Part shown: positions 1-8,190 of the stretch, piece by piece
Numbering within the stretch: the stretch's first letter is position 1
Layout: the number at the start of each line of letters is the position of its first letter
Assembly (NCBI RefSeq): GCF_003590835.1
Contig: NZ_QYUQ01000002.1
Location: forward strand, 2,604,001-2,668,000
Direction of reading: 5' to 3'
Length of the DNA: 64,000 nucleotides
Source of the DNA: Noviherbaspirillum sedimenti
GTDB taxonomy: Bacteria > Pseudomonadota > Gammaproteobacteria > Burkholderiales > Burkholderiaceae_D
Notes under the pieces: model-generated
The model's input: the letters and a program-made list of their open reading frames with translations, nothing else
Told to the model about the DNA's origin: nothing
The model's database searches: none
Made by a program: the position numbers and the translations under genes

Positions 1-106
1 CCTGCCGCACGCCTTCGGCGTTCAGCGCGATATCCAGGTGGCCCTGCAGGCGGCGTTCGGTATTCCAGTCGGTTTCGCCGTGGCGGATCAGTAGTATCTC
101 GGTCAT
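1..106 (-). CDS. histidine phosphatase family protein (partial, N-terminus only)
   Basis: Only the first 35 codons lie inside the window; the rest runs off the left edge. The visible N-terminus reads [15 protein letters not shown], the RHGE phospho-acceptor signature of the phosphoglycerate mutase/histidine phosphatase superfamily. The histidine would be the phosphorylated catalytic residue. The gene starts 7 bp after the stop of the PEBP gene on the same strand, so they are probably co-transcribed behind tyrS and dtd. The substrate cannot be told from this fragment. Confidence 0.85.
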   Translation of the reverse strand, partial: MTEILLIRHGETDWNTERRLQGHLDIALNAEGVRQ

Positions 107-113
107 GCGGCGC

Positions 114-755
114 TCACTTGCTCAAGACGGGGTTCAGGGTATAGCTGCCGGACCATTGCGCCTGCGCCAGGACGTGTCCTGCCATCGCCGCGCGCACATC
201 GGCGCCGGTGAACTTGCCTTCGACCGGCAAGCGGGCGAGATCCAGCGCATACAGGGTGAAAACATAGCGATGCGCGATGGCATCGTTCCATGGCGGGCAA
301 GGGCCGTCGTAGCCGTGGTAATCGCCGGCCATGTCCGGGTCGCCGGCAAACCAGCCGGTGTAGTCGTTGATGCCATGCCGTGCTGGCGCAAGCGCGGGGT
401 CAGCGATCCCCGGGCCCGGCTTGCCGCGCGGCGTCACGCCATTGCTGCAGGCGCCGGCTTCGATGCCAGCCAGTTGCGGCGGCAGGTCCACCAGCACCCA
501 ATGGAAGAAATCCACACGCGGCAAATCCGCCGGCACGGTGCGGCCTTCCTGGTTGACATCCTCGCCGCGCGACGGCACATCTGGATCGTGGCACACCAGC
601 GCCAGCGAGCCGGTACCCGGCGGCAGGTCGCTCCAGGCCAGATGCGGATTTTTATTCGAGGACAAGGTCACATGGGCCAGCGGATCGATTACGCAAAAGG
701 CGTATTCACCCGGGATGACAGCGCCGTCATGAAAGGAATTGCTCCAGAATTTCAT
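114..755 (-). CDS. YbhB/YbcL family Raf-kinase-inhibitor-like protein (PEBP fold)
   Basis: A 213-aa protein of the bacterial phosphatidylethanolamine-binding family. Visible family features are the LVCHDPDVP segment (residues about 50-60), [10 protein letters not shown] (about 80) and [11 protein letters not shown] followed by [11 protein letters not shown] near the C-terminus; the DPD and GPCPP-x-HRY blocks line the anion-binding pocket in this family. An upstream in-frame extension exists to 854, but the ATG at 755 is preceded by a good CAGGAG and begins the conserved MKFWSNSF sequence. Its biological role is generally unknown. It lies between dtd and the histidine phosphatase gene in a minus-strand run starting at tyrS. 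Confidence 0.9.
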   Translation of the reverse strand: MKFWSNSFHDGAVIPGEYAFCVIDPLAHVTLSSNKNPHLAWSDLPPGTGSLALVCHDPDVPSRGEDVNQEGRTVPADLPRVDFFHWVLVDLPPQLAGIEAGACSNGVTPRGKPGPGIADPALAPARHGINDYTGWFAGDPDMAGDYHGYDGPCPPWNDAIAHRYVFTLYALDLARLPVEGKFTGADVRAAMAGHVLAQAQWSGSYTLNPVLSK

Positions 756-858
756 GCGATTCTCCTGTAAGGAAAGGTCTTGACGTCCTGCTTTCGCAAA
801 ACAAACATACCAAAAACTTGCGCGCGGCGGCTTGACCCAGGTGGGTAATCGCAAAGAT

Positions 859-1314
859 TCAGCGCGGCGGGGCCACTTGCAGCCAGAAGGTCACCGGACC
901 GTCGTTGACCAGCGTCACCTGCATGTGCGCACCGAAACACCCGGCTTGCACTCGCTGCGCACCATGGCGGCCCTGCGCCCGGCGCACCACGTGATCGAAC
1001 AGGCGCCGCCCGTCTGCCGGCGCAGCGGCCGGCGTAAACGAGGGGCGCGTGCCGGAACGGGTATCTGCCGCCAAGGTAAATTGCGGCACCAGCAGCAAGC
1101 CGCCGGCCACATCCTCGACACTGCGGTTCATGCGTCCGGATTCGTCGCCGAATACGCGGTAAGCCAGCGTCTTGGCCAGCAAGGCATCGGCTTCTTTTTC
1201 AGTGTCGCCACGTTCGGCGCACAACAGGACCAGCAAGCCGGCATCGATGGCGCCAACGACCTCGCCATCGACACTGACGCTGGCTTGCGCCACGCGTTGC
1301 AGCAGTGCGATCAT
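859..1314 (-). CDS. dtd: D-aminoacyl-tRNA deacylase
   Basis: A 151-aa cytosolic editing enzyme that hydrolyses D-aminoacyl-tRNA (notably D-Tyr-tRNA) to free tRNA. It begins MIALLQRV and shows the family blocks [19 protein letters not shown] (about 77-85, the SQFTL-type motif) and the C-terminal NDGPVTFWL with the Gly-cisPro pair that excludes L-amino acids. Length matches the family (about 145-150 aa). The start at 1314 is preferred over the longer frame because homologues begin at MIALLQRV. It starts 10 bp after tyrS, a sensible functional pairing: TyrS can mischarge D-Tyr and Dtd removes it. Confidence 0.96.
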   Translation of the reverse strand: MIALLQRVAQASVSVDGEVVGAIDAGLLVLLCAERGDTEKEADALLAKTLAYRVFGDESGRMNRSVEDVAGGLLLVPQFTLAADTRSGTRPSFTPAAAPADGRRLFDHVVRRAQGRHGAQRVQAGCFGAHMQVTLVNDGPVTFWLQVAPPR

Positions 1315-1324
1315 GGCAGGCGCC

Positions 1325-2563
1325 TCAGGCCAGCGTGACGCGGGCGAACTTGCGCTTGCCAACCTGCAGCACGAACGCGCCGGCATCCACCTTCAGGCCC
1401 TTGTCGCTGACGACGGCGCCATCGATGCGCACGCCGCCCTGCTCGACCATGCGCAAGGCCTCCGAAGTCGACGCGCACAGGTTGGCTTGCTTGAGCAATT
1501 GCCCGATGCCCAGCGGCGCACCGGCAAGACTCACATCCGGAATCTCGTCGGGAATGCCGCCCTTGGCGCGATTGTCGAAATCGGCCAGCGCATCGCCGGC
1601 GGCCTGGGCCGAATGGAAGCGCGTGACGATTTCCTGCGCCAGCAGCACCTTGATGTCGCGCGGATTGCGACCTTCTTCGGCACTCCGCTTGAAAGCGGCG
1701 ATCTCTTCCAGCGGGCGGAACGACAGCAATTCATAGTAACGCCACATCATGTCGTCGGAGATGCTCATCACCTTGGCGAACATGGTGTTGGCCGGCTCGG
1801 TGATGCCGATGTAGTTGCCCTTGGACTTGGACATCTTTTCCACGCCGTCCAGGCCTTCCAGCAGCGGCATGGTGAGAATGCATTGCGGCTCCTGGCCGCT
1901 TTCCTTTTGCAGCTCGCGGCCCACCAGCAGGTTGAATTTCTGGTCGGTGCCACCCAACTCGAGATCCGAGCGCAGCGCCACCGAGTCATAGCCTTGCATC
2001 AGCGGGTACAGCAGTTCGTGCACCGAGATCGGCGTGCCGGCCTTCAGTCGCTTGGTGAAATCGTCACGCTCGAGAATGCGCGCCACCGTGTATTTGGCCG
2101 CCAGCTGGATCATGCCGGCAGAGCCGAGGGCGTCGCACCATTGCGAGTTGTAGCGGATCTCGGTGCGCTCCTTGTCGAGCACCAGACTGGCTTGCGCAAA
2201 ATAGGTACGGGCGTTCTGCTCGATCTGTTCTTTCGTCAGCGGCGGCCGGGTGATATTGCGCCCGGATGGATCGCCGATCATCGAAGTGAAGTCGCCGATC
2301 AGGAAAATCACCTGATGCCCGAGATCCTGCAACTGCCGCAGCTTGTTCAGGACTACGGTGTGGCCCAGATGCAGATCTGGCGCGGTCGGATCGAGACCCA
2401 GCTTGATGCGCAAAGGCTTGCCGGTCTGTTCGGCGCGCACCAGTTTCTGGATGTAATCGGATTCGATGAGCAATTCGTCAACGCCGCGCTTGGTGATCGC
2501 CAAAGCTTGCCTCACGGCATCAGATAATGCAGAAGATTGCTGCGGCGCAGCAGGATCAATCAT
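1325..2563 (-). CDS. tyrS: tyrosyl-tRNA synthetase
   Basis: A class I aminoacyl-tRNA synthetase that charges tRNA-Tyr. Motifs seen: [19 protein letters not shown] (HIGH-type HLGH), [21 protein letters not shown] (KMSKS loop) and a C-terminal S4-like RNA-binding segment ([15 protein letters not shown]). This is the TyrRZ-like subtype. The frame is open to an ATG at 2599, but the ATG at 2563 has a close Shine-Dalgarno (TAAGGAC) and gives 412 aa, nearer the family length, so I prefer it. It heads the minus-strand tyrS-dtd cluster and is divergent from the M23 peptidase gene across about 140 bp that must hold both promoters. Confidence 0.96.
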   Translation of the reverse strand: MIDPAAPQQSSALSDAVRQALAITKRGVDELLIESDYIQKLVRAEQTGKPLRIKLGLDPTAPDLHLGHTVVLNKLRQLQDLGHQVIFLIGDFTSMIGDPSGRNITRPPLTKEQIEQNARTYFAQASLVLDKERTEIRYNSQWCDALGSAGMIQLAAKYTVARILERDDFTKRLKAGTPISVHELLYPLMQGYDSVALRSDLELGGTDQKFNLLVGRELQKESGQEPQCILTMPLLEGLDGVEKMSKSKGNYIGITEPANTMFAKVMSISDDMMWRYYELLSFRPLEEIAAFKRSAEEGRNPRDIKVLLAQEIVTRFHSAQAAGDALADFDNRAKGGIPDEIPDVSLAGAPLGIGQLLKQANLCASTSEALRMVEQGGVRIDGAVVSDKGLKVDAGAFVLQVGKRKFARVTLA

Positions 2564-2723
2564 GTCCTTATTACCAGTCAATTTCAAATTTCCAGTCATC
2601 TGTATAAACTTCGTTTGAGAATCTTTCCTGGCTAGGTATAATCACCGATCGCCCCTCAACATTGCTGCCAATCAAATAACAGCAAAAACCAGGGAAAGAA
2701 AACGGTTGATTTTAACTGATTGC

Positions 2724-4091
2724 ATGTTCTCTAGAGATAAATTGATCAACATGGGCACAAGCGCCAAGCAGCTGTTCGGTTCTACCCGCAAGTCCCGCAT
2801 CGTGTCTTATTCGGCACTGGTGCTGGCCGTGTGCGCATTTGGCGCCGCTGGTGTTGCGCCAATGGCGCCGGACGCCGCCGACCTGCCGGTAAAAACGGTC
2901 GCGCTGGAACTGGCCTTGCCAGATCTGCAAAGCCAGATCGCCGCCCATCAGGAAGCCCCTGAATATTACGTCCGCGAAGAAAAAGTCCGCGCTGGCGACA
3001 GCCTCGCCACGCTGCTCAAACGCCTGGGCGTGGACGATGCGGCCGCCGCCGAGTTCATCAAGACCGACCATGCGGCCTACCAGGTATTGCAGCTCAAGCC
3101 CGGCAAGCAAGTCCAGGCGCAGACCGACACGGACGGTCAGCTGCAATGGCTGCGCACGACGCTGGGCAATGGCCGCGACGCTGCCAGCAACCTGATGATC
3201 CAGCGTGCCGGCGACGGGTTCACGGCGAAACAGACCCCGGCAGCCCTGGAAAAGCGGGTGGAAATGCGCAGCGGCGAAATCCGCTCATCGCTGTTTGCCG
3301 CCACCGACCTGGCGCTCATCCCGGACAATGTCGCCACGCAAATCGTTGACATGTTTTCCACGGACATCGATTTCGCTTCCGACCTGCGCCGCGGCGACCA
3401 CTTCAACGTGGTCTATGAAACTTTCTGGCAAGGTGGTGAATACATCCGTGCCGGCCGCGTACTGGCCGCGGAATTCGTCAATGGCGGACGCCCCTACCAG
3501 GCAGTCTGGTTCGACGAGCCGGGCAGCAGCCAGGGCGGCGGCTATTTCGGTTTCGACGGCAAGTCCCTGAAAAAGGCGTTCCTGAAATCGCCGCTGGAAT
3601 TCTCCCGGATATCTTCGGGCTTTTCGATGCGCAAGCACCCGATTTCGGGCAAGTGGAAGGCGCACAAGGGTGTTGATTTCGCCGCCGTGACCGGCACGCC
3701 GATCCGCGCCGCAGCCGATGGCGTGGTCCAGTATGTCGGCGCCCAGGGCGGCTACGGCAATGTCGTGGAAATCAAGCACTGGGGTAATTATTCGACCGCC
3801 TATGCGCACATGAGCCGCTTCGCCAGCGGCATCCGCAAAGGCATGAAAATCAACCAGGGCGAACTGATCGGCTATGTCGGCAGCACTGGCTGGTCCACCG
3901 GTCCGCATCTGCACTATGAATTCCGCGTCAGCAATGTCGCGCGCGACCCGATGGCAGTCGACATGCCCACGACCCAGCCGCTGGCCGGGGCAAACCTGCA
4001 ACGCTTCCGCAGCGTGGCCTCGGACATGCTGCATCGTTTCGCCCTGCTGAATCCGGCTGGGACCGATACCCGCCTGGCCGCAATCAAGTAA
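2724..4091 (+). CDS. M23 family metallopeptidase (MepM/OapA-like)
   Basis: A murein endopeptidase predicted to cleave peptidoglycan cross-links in the periplasm. Architecture: a short cytoplasmic N-terminus, one membrane/signal segment (SALVLAVCAFGAAGVAP), a LysM/OapA-like region (VRAGDSLATLLKRLGV), then a C-terminal LytM (Peptidase_M23) domain. Zinc-site motifs are HKGVDFAA and HLHYEF, with AHMS between them. The start is uncertain: TTG 2706, ATG 2724 and ATG 2751 are in frame and none has a strong Shine-Dalgarno. The domain order resembles E. coli MepM. It is followed by anmK, so peptidoglycan cleavage and recycling genes are adjacent. Confidence 0.92.
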   Translation: MFSRDKLINMGTSAKQLFGSTRKSRIVSYSALVLAVCAFGAAGVAPMAPDAADLPVKTVALELALPDLQSQIAAHQEAPEYYVREEKVRAGDSLATLLKRLGVDDAAAAEFIKTDHAAYQVLQLKPGKQVQAQTDTDGQLQWLRTTLGNGRDAASNLMIQRAGDGFTAKQTPAALEKRVEMRSGEIRSSLFAATDLALIPDNVATQIVDMFSTDIDFASDLRRGDHFNVVYETFWQGGEYIRAGRVLAAEFVNGGRPYQAVWFDEPGSSQGGGYFGFDGKSLKKAFLKSPLEFSRISSGFSMRKHPISGKWKAHKGVDFAAVTGTPIRAAADGVVQYVGAQGGYGNVVEIKHWGNYSTAYAHMSRFASGIRKGMKINQGELIGYVGSTGWSTGPHLHYEFRVSNVARDPMAVDMPTTQPLAGANLQRFRSVASDMLHRFALLNPAGTDTRLAAIK

Positions 4092-4122
4092 GCGGGATCG
4101 CCGCGCCCGGCGGCGGCCCCGG

Positions 4123-4178
4123 AAAAAACCGTTCGTGACCCAAGGCTTGTAAAATCAAACCTTCATGAACGGTTTTTT
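4123..4178 (+). terminator. long inverted repeat between the M23 gene and anmK, overlapping the annotated anmK start
   Basis: AAAAAACCGTTCGTG (4123-4137) pairs with CATGAACGGTTTTTT (4164-4178): 15 bp with one G-U pair, a 26-nt loop and a T-run on the 3' side. It looks like an intrinsic terminator for the M23 transcript, but the 3' arm contains the ATG at 4165 that would start anmK. Either anmK begins at ATG 4180, or the hairpin also masks the anmK start. Confidence 0.6.
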
Positions 4179-5373
4179 TATGCCCCCACAAGCTTCCTCC
4201 TCATCTTTGTATATCGGCCTGATGTCCGGCACCAGCCTGGATGGCGCCGATGGTGTTCTCGCCGCCTTCCCCGCCGATTATCGTGGTGGCCCGATCGAGA
4301 CCTTGGCCAGCGCGTATATCGCCTTCCCACCGGAGCTGCGGCGCGACATGCTGGCGCTGCAAGCGGCCGGCAATGATGAGATCCACCGTGAAGCCCTGCT
4401 CGCCAATACCCTCGCCAGCCACTATGCCGCCTGCGTTGTCAGTCTGCTGACGCAGGCGGGGGTGGCGCCGCGGCAGGTCGCGGCCATCGGCGTGCATGGC
4501 CAGACCATCCGGCACCGCCCGGAACTGGGCTATACCCGCCAGACCAACAACCCCGCCCTGCTGGCCGAATTGACCGGCATCGATGTGGTCGCCGACTTCC
4601 GCAGCCGCGACATCGCCGCCGGCGGCCAGGGTGCGCCGCTCGTGCCCGCCTTCCATCAGGCGGTATTTGCCGCTGCCGATACGGTGAGAGTGGTCGCCAA
4701 CATCGGCGGCATCAGCAACATCAGCGTGCTGCCGCCACGAAGCGGGGACGCCAACCCGGTTATGCCCAGCGCGCCAGGCACGCCAGGAATAATCGGCTTC
4801 GATACCGGCCCCGGCAATGTCCTGATGGATGCCTGGATCGGCCTGCACCAGGGTCTGGCGTATGACAGCAATGGCGACTGGGCGTCCAGCGGCAGGGTTT
4901 TGCCAACCCTGCTGGACGCCTTGCGCGACGAAGCATTTTTCAGCCTGGTGCCGCCCAAAAGCACCGGCCGCGACTTGTTCCACCTGGAATGGCTGCGGCA
5001 GAAACTCGCTGCAGCCGAGATGACCGGCACCACACCCCCCCCCCAGGATGTGCAGGCGACCCTGGCATCCTTTACTGCCACCACCCTGGCCGACGCCATT
5101 GCCAGTCATGCCCCGGGTGCCGCTGCCGTCTACATCTGCGGCGGCGGCGCCTGCAATGCGCATCTGCTGCTGCAACTGCAAAGCGCCCTGGCGCAACACC
5201 ATATGCACATCGCAGTCGACTCCACCGCGGCGCTGGGCATGCCGCCCAACCATGTCGAAGCACTCGCCTTTGCCTGGCTGGCGCAGCGCTTTTGCCTGCG
5301 TCAGCCAGGCAACCTGCCGGCGGTCACCGGCGCCCGGGGCGACCGCATCCTGGGTGCGCTGTATCCGGCCTGA
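4165..5373 (+). CDS. anmK: anhydro-N-acetylmuramic acid kinase
   Basis: A cytosolic kinase that opens and phosphorylates 1,6-anhydro-MurNAc to MurNAc-6-phosphate in peptidoglycan recycling. Clear motifs: LYIGLMSGTSLDGADG (N-terminal phosphate-binding loop), VHGQTIRHRP, RSRDIAAGGQGAPLVPAFH, NIGGISNIS, GFDTGPGNVLMD and ICGGGACNAHL, in the ASKHA-type order. 402 aa from ATG 4165 or 397 aa from ATG 4180; neither has a Shine-Dalgarno. A TAAAAT at 4150-4155 would put a transcription start within a few bases of ATG 4165, so a leaderless mRNA is possible. It sits directly behind the M23 murein peptidase. Confidence 0.95.
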   Translation: MNGFFMPPQASSSSLYIGLMSGTSLDGADGVLAAFPADYRGGPIETLASAYIAFPPELRRDMLALQAAGNDEIHREALLANTLASHYAACVVSLLTQAGVAPRQVAAIGVHGQTIRHRPELGYTRQTNNPALLAELTGIDVVADFRSRDIAAGGQGAPLVPAFHQAVFAAADTVRVVANIGGISNISVLPPRSGDANPVMPSAPGTPGIIGFDTGPGNVLMDAWIGLHQGLAYDSNGDWASSGRVLPTLLDALRDEAFFSLVPPKSTGRDLFHLEWLRQKLAAAEMTGTTPPPQDVQATLASFTATTLADAIASHAPGAAAVYICGGGACNAHLLLQLQSALAQHHMHIAVDSTAALGMPPNHVEALAFAWLAQRFCLRQPGNLPAVTGARGDRILGALYPA

Positions 5374-5422
5374 GCCATGCGGCCATTCGGCGGCGAACCT
5401 GCGATGCGCATACAGCGGACGC

Positions 5423-5450
5423 AAAAAAAGCGCAGACTACGCTGCGCTTT
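5423..5450 (-). terminator. intrinsic terminator of erpA
   Basis: Read on the minus strand, AAAGCGCAG (5450-5442) and CTGCGCTTT (5435-5427) form a 9-bp stem around a 6-nt loop, followed by a seven-T run (A-run 5423-5429). It lies 19 bp beyond the erpA stop. Confidence 0.85.
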
Positions 5451-5468
5451 GTGCGAGAGCAGAAAAGC

Positions 5469-5819
5469 CTAAGCCGAGAACGACGAGCCGCAACCGCAGG
5501 TGGTGGTGGCGTTCGGGTTCTTGATGACGAATTGCGCACCTTCCAGGTCGTCCTTGTAATCGATTTCAGCGCCCACCAGGTACTGGTAGCTCATCGAATC
5601 GATCAGCAATTGCACGCCGTTCTTGGACATGGTGGTGTCGTCTTCGTTGACGATTTCATCGAAGGTAAATCCGTACTGGAATCCGGAGCAGCCGCCGCCC
5701 TGCACGAATACGCGCAACTTCAGGTCGGGATTGCCCTCTTCCTCGATCAATTGCGCGACCTTGCTGGCGGCGCTGTCGGTAAACACGATCGGTGCGGGCA
5801 TTTCTGTGATGGCATTCAT
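5469..5819 (-). CDS. erpA: iron-sulfur cluster insertion protein ErpA
   Basis: A 116-aa A-type carrier that receives Fe-S clusters and inserts them into apo-proteins, including those of isoprenoid synthesis. The three cluster-ligand cysteines are visible: [11 protein letters not shown] (residue about 44) and the C-terminal TTCGCGSSF pair. The FDEIVNEDD segment and overall length fit ErpA better than IscA. A strong intrinsic terminator follows, and a bactofilin gene on the same strand lies 58 bp upstream, so erpA probably has its own promoter there. Confidence 0.95.
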   Translation of the reverse strand: MNAITEMPAPIVFTDSAASKVAQLIEEEGNPDLKLRVFVQGGGCSGFQYGFTFDEIVNEDDTTMSKNGVQLLIDSMSYQYLVGAEIDYKDDLEGAQFVIKNPNATTTCGCGSSFSA

Positions 5820-5877
5820 GACTTACTCCTACTGGAAACGTTACGGCAGATGCAGCATTATAACCCGATACAAATAC

Positions 5878-6285
5878 TCAGGTATTCGTGCCGACCAGCT
5901 TGGCCGGCGCCGCCAGTTTCAACACCGGCTCTTCCACCTGGTCATGCGTCAGCTTGCCGGACACGAGGGCGCCGCCATGCATTTCCAGCGCCTTGTAATT
6001 GACATCGCCGGTAATGCGCGCCTTCGGTTGCAATTCCAGCAACTCGCAGGAATAGACTGATCCGTTGATCTGGCCATTGACCACGAGGTGCGCCGCGCGC
6101 ACCTCGCCCTCGATCACCGCATGTTCGGAAATCACCAGCATGCTGGCCAGGCTCGGATCGGCGATCACATTGCCGCGGATATGGCCATCGATACGCAGCC
6201 CCCCCTTGAAATGCAGGTTGCCCTCGATTCTGGTGGATAAGCCGATCAGGCTATCGATGGTGCTTTTGCTTTTGCTGCCAAACAT
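5878..6285 (-). CDS. bactofilin family polymer-forming protein
   Basis: A 135-aa bactofilin (DUF583/polymer-forming cytoskeletal). The sequence is a run of short beta-helix-like repeats rich in Gly/Val/Ile (IEGNLHFKGGLRIDGHIRGNV, then VISEHAVIEGEV, HLVVNGQINGSV), flanked by short tails, as expected for filaments that scaffold cell-wall or envelope factors. The start at 6285 is set by MFGSKSKS and a clean AAGGAG Shine-Dalgarno; the longer frame upstream is not family-like. The gene upstream encodes a coiled-coil membrane protein only 22 bp away, so they are likely co-transcribed and may act together. Confidence 0.92.
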   Translation of the reverse strand: MFGSKSKSTIDSLIGLSTRIEGNLHFKGGLRIDGHIRGNVIADPSLASMLVISEHAVIEGEVRAAHLVVNGQINGSVYSCELLELQPKARITGDVNYKALEMHGGALVSGKLTHDQVEEPVLKLAAPAKLVGTNT

Positions 6286-6307
6286 GATGGCACTCCTTTG
6301 ACAATTT

Positions 6308-7078
6308 TTACGGCTTGGCCGACTGTTGCGCGCGCAACTGGCCTTTTTCAAGAATGCGCGCCTGCACGGCTTGCAAGGTGACGCCTTCCGGCAAGCTCAA
6401 CATTCCTTCCAGCCGCTGATAATGCCGGAAGCCGAGCTTGAACTTATCGCTTTCGCCTGATTTGCTGTCAGGGAAAATTATCATAGCACTTTTCCCATCG
6501 CGCACCACGCTCACCGCCAATTGCAAGTTTCCGGCAAATTCACGGTCTCCCTTACCGCCTTGCATCACTAATAAGCGATATTTCAATTGATTTGGCGCAA
6601 TCATCTCGGTAGTCAGGCGGCGAATCGTAATCCCTTGCGCACCTGTGCTGGCTGGCAACAAGCTTTCAAAGAATGCCAGGTCTTCCTTCAGGCGCGCATT
6701 TTCGGTCACCAGGTTTTTGACTTGTGCCGCCAGTTGCGTTTGCGCGGAACGCTCGATCTGCAACTGGCTCCCGGCGGCATCGACGCTGCCGGCATAGCGA
6801 TCGCGCTCGGCGCTTGCCTGCGCAAGCTGCTCGCGCAACTGGCGCACGTCATCTGCGCCAACCCCGCTGACACCGCTGCCACGCCCGGCAAGACTGCGCC
6901 CCAGATCGTAGGTAGCCAGGGCGATCGCACCGGCCAGGCCCAGCACAACCGTCACCAGCAAGAGCCGCAGCGGCCACGGCAGATGGCGCCGGATGCTGAC
7001 CCTGGGCGCGGCGACCGACAGGCGCCGGCGCCACAGCTTCATGCGCAGCGATGGCCCGAACAGTTTCCTCAGACTCAT
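6308..7078 (-). CDS. coiled-coil inner-membrane protein (DUF6776-like)
   Basis: A 256-aa protein of unknown function. A basic N-terminus (residues 1-35) precedes one transmembrane helix (about 36-56, LRLLLVTVVLGLAGAIALATY). A heptad-like coiled coil follows (about 75-140, many Leu/Gln/Glu/Arg), then a C-terminal globular part containing YRLLVMQGGKGDREFAGNLQL. The layout predicts a type II membrane protein with most mass in the periplasm. It resembles a family seen next to bactofilin genes in Burkholderiales (from memory, not verified). It lies 22 bp upstream of the bactofilin, suggesting a membrane anchor or partner role; that role is inference. Confidence 0.75.
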   Translation of the reverse strand: MSLRKLFGPSLRMKLWRRRLSVAAPRVSIRRHLPWPLRLLLVTVVLGLAGAIALATYDLGRSLAGRGSGVSGVGADDVRQLREQLAQASAERDRYAGSVDAAGSQLQIERSAQTQLAAQVKNLVTENARLKEDLAFFESLLPASTGAQGITIRRLTTEMIAPNQLKYRLLVMQGGKGDREFAGNLQLAVSVVRDGKSAMIIFPDSKSGESDKFKLGFRHYQRLEGMLSLPEGVTLQAVQARILEKGQLRAQQSAKP

Positions 7079-7096
7079 GAACGGGATACGCGCCGC

Positions 7097-8140
7097 TTAC
7101 GGCAACACCGGCACATGCGCCAGGCCGGTTTTTTCATCCAGGCCGAACAGGATATTCATGCATTGCACGCCCTGGCCGGCTGCGCCCTTGACGAGATTGT
7201 CCTCGACTACCAGGATCACCAGCAAGTCGCCGCCGCCGGGGCGATGCACGGCGATGCGCAGCATGTTCGAGGCGCGCACCGAACGGGTCTCCGGATGGCT
7301 GCCGGCCGGCATGACATCGACGAATCGCTCGCCTTTGAAATGATTTTCATACAAGGCCTGGAAATCGGTATCGCGCGCTTCCGGCAGGATGGTCGCATAC
7401 AGCGTCGAATGGATACCGCGGATCATCGGCACCAGATGCGGCACGAAGGTCAGGCCAACCTTGCGCCCGGCGATGGCCTGCAGCCCCTGCACGGTTTCCG
7501 GCAGATGGCGATGACCCTTGACGCCATAAGCCTTGAAATTATCCGAAGCTTCCGCCAGCAGGGAGGAAATCTCGCCCTTGCGGCCAGCCCCCGACACGCC
7601 GGACTTGCAATCGGCGATCAGCGCGGATTCATTGACCAGCGGCTTGCCCTGCGCCAGCAAGGGCGCAAAGCCCAATTGCATGGAGGTTGGATAGCAGCCG
7701 GGCAAGCCGATCAGGCGCGCCTGCTTGATCGCTTCCCGGTTCACTTCCGGCAAACCATACACGGCTTCGCGCAGCAAGTCCGGGCAGGAATGCGGCATGC
7801 CGTACCATTTTTCGAATTCGGCGGTGTCTTTCAGGCGGAAATCGGCTGCCAGGTCGATGACTTTCACGCCGGCCGCCAGCAATTCCGCCGCCTGCGCCAT
7901 CGCCACGCCATGCGGCGTAGCAAAAAACACCACGTCGCACTCCGTCAGCTTCGCCTTTTCCGGCGCGGAAAAGGCCAGCGAGACATGGCCGCGCAGCGAG
8001 GGGAACATGTCCGCCACCGGCAAGCCGTCTTCCTTGCGCGACGTGATGGCGGCCAATTCCACCTCAGGATGCGCCGCCAGGATACGCAGCAATTCCACGC
8101 CGGTATATCCGGTACCACCAACAATGCCAACCTTGATCAT
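7097..8140 (-). CDS. argC: N-acetyl-gamma-glutamyl-phosphate reductase
   Basis: Reduces N-acetylglutamyl-5-phosphate to the semialdehyde with NADPH, third step of arginine synthesis. Motifs: [18 protein letters not shown] (Rossmann nucleotide loop), [23 protein letters not shown] with the catalytic Cys, and HRHLPE. The ATG at 8140 is preferred (AGGAAATT Shine-Dalgarno, MIKVGIVGG), giving 347 aa, typical for the long ArgC type. It starts 18 bp upstream of the DUF6776-like gene on the same strand. Confidence 0.96.
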   Translation of the reverse strand: MIKVGIVGGTGYTGVELLRILAAHPEVELAAITSRKEDGLPVADMFPSLRGHVSLAFSAPEKAKLTECDVVFFATPHGVAMAQAAELLAAGVKVIDLAADFRLKDTAEFEKWYGMPHSCPDLLREAVYGLPEVNREAIKQARLIGLPGCYPTSMQLGFAPLLAQGKPLVNESALIADCKSGVSGAGRKGEISSLLAEASDNFKAYGVKGHRHLPETVQGLQAIAGRKVGLTFVPHLVPMIRGIHSTLYATILPEARDTDFQALYENHFKGERFVDVMPAGSHPETRSVRASNMLRIAVHRPGGGDLLVILVVEDNLVKGAAGQGVQCMNILFGLDEKTGLAHVPVLP

Positions 8141-8190
8141 AATTTCCTCACGCTTCAACAAGCCAGTATTTTACGAGAAGTCGGTGGCAA

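Noticed and set aside
1172..2527. Long plus-strand ORF (451 aa) antisense to tyrS
   Set aside because: Frame created by the GC-rich antisense of tyrS; no family features and no ribosome site.
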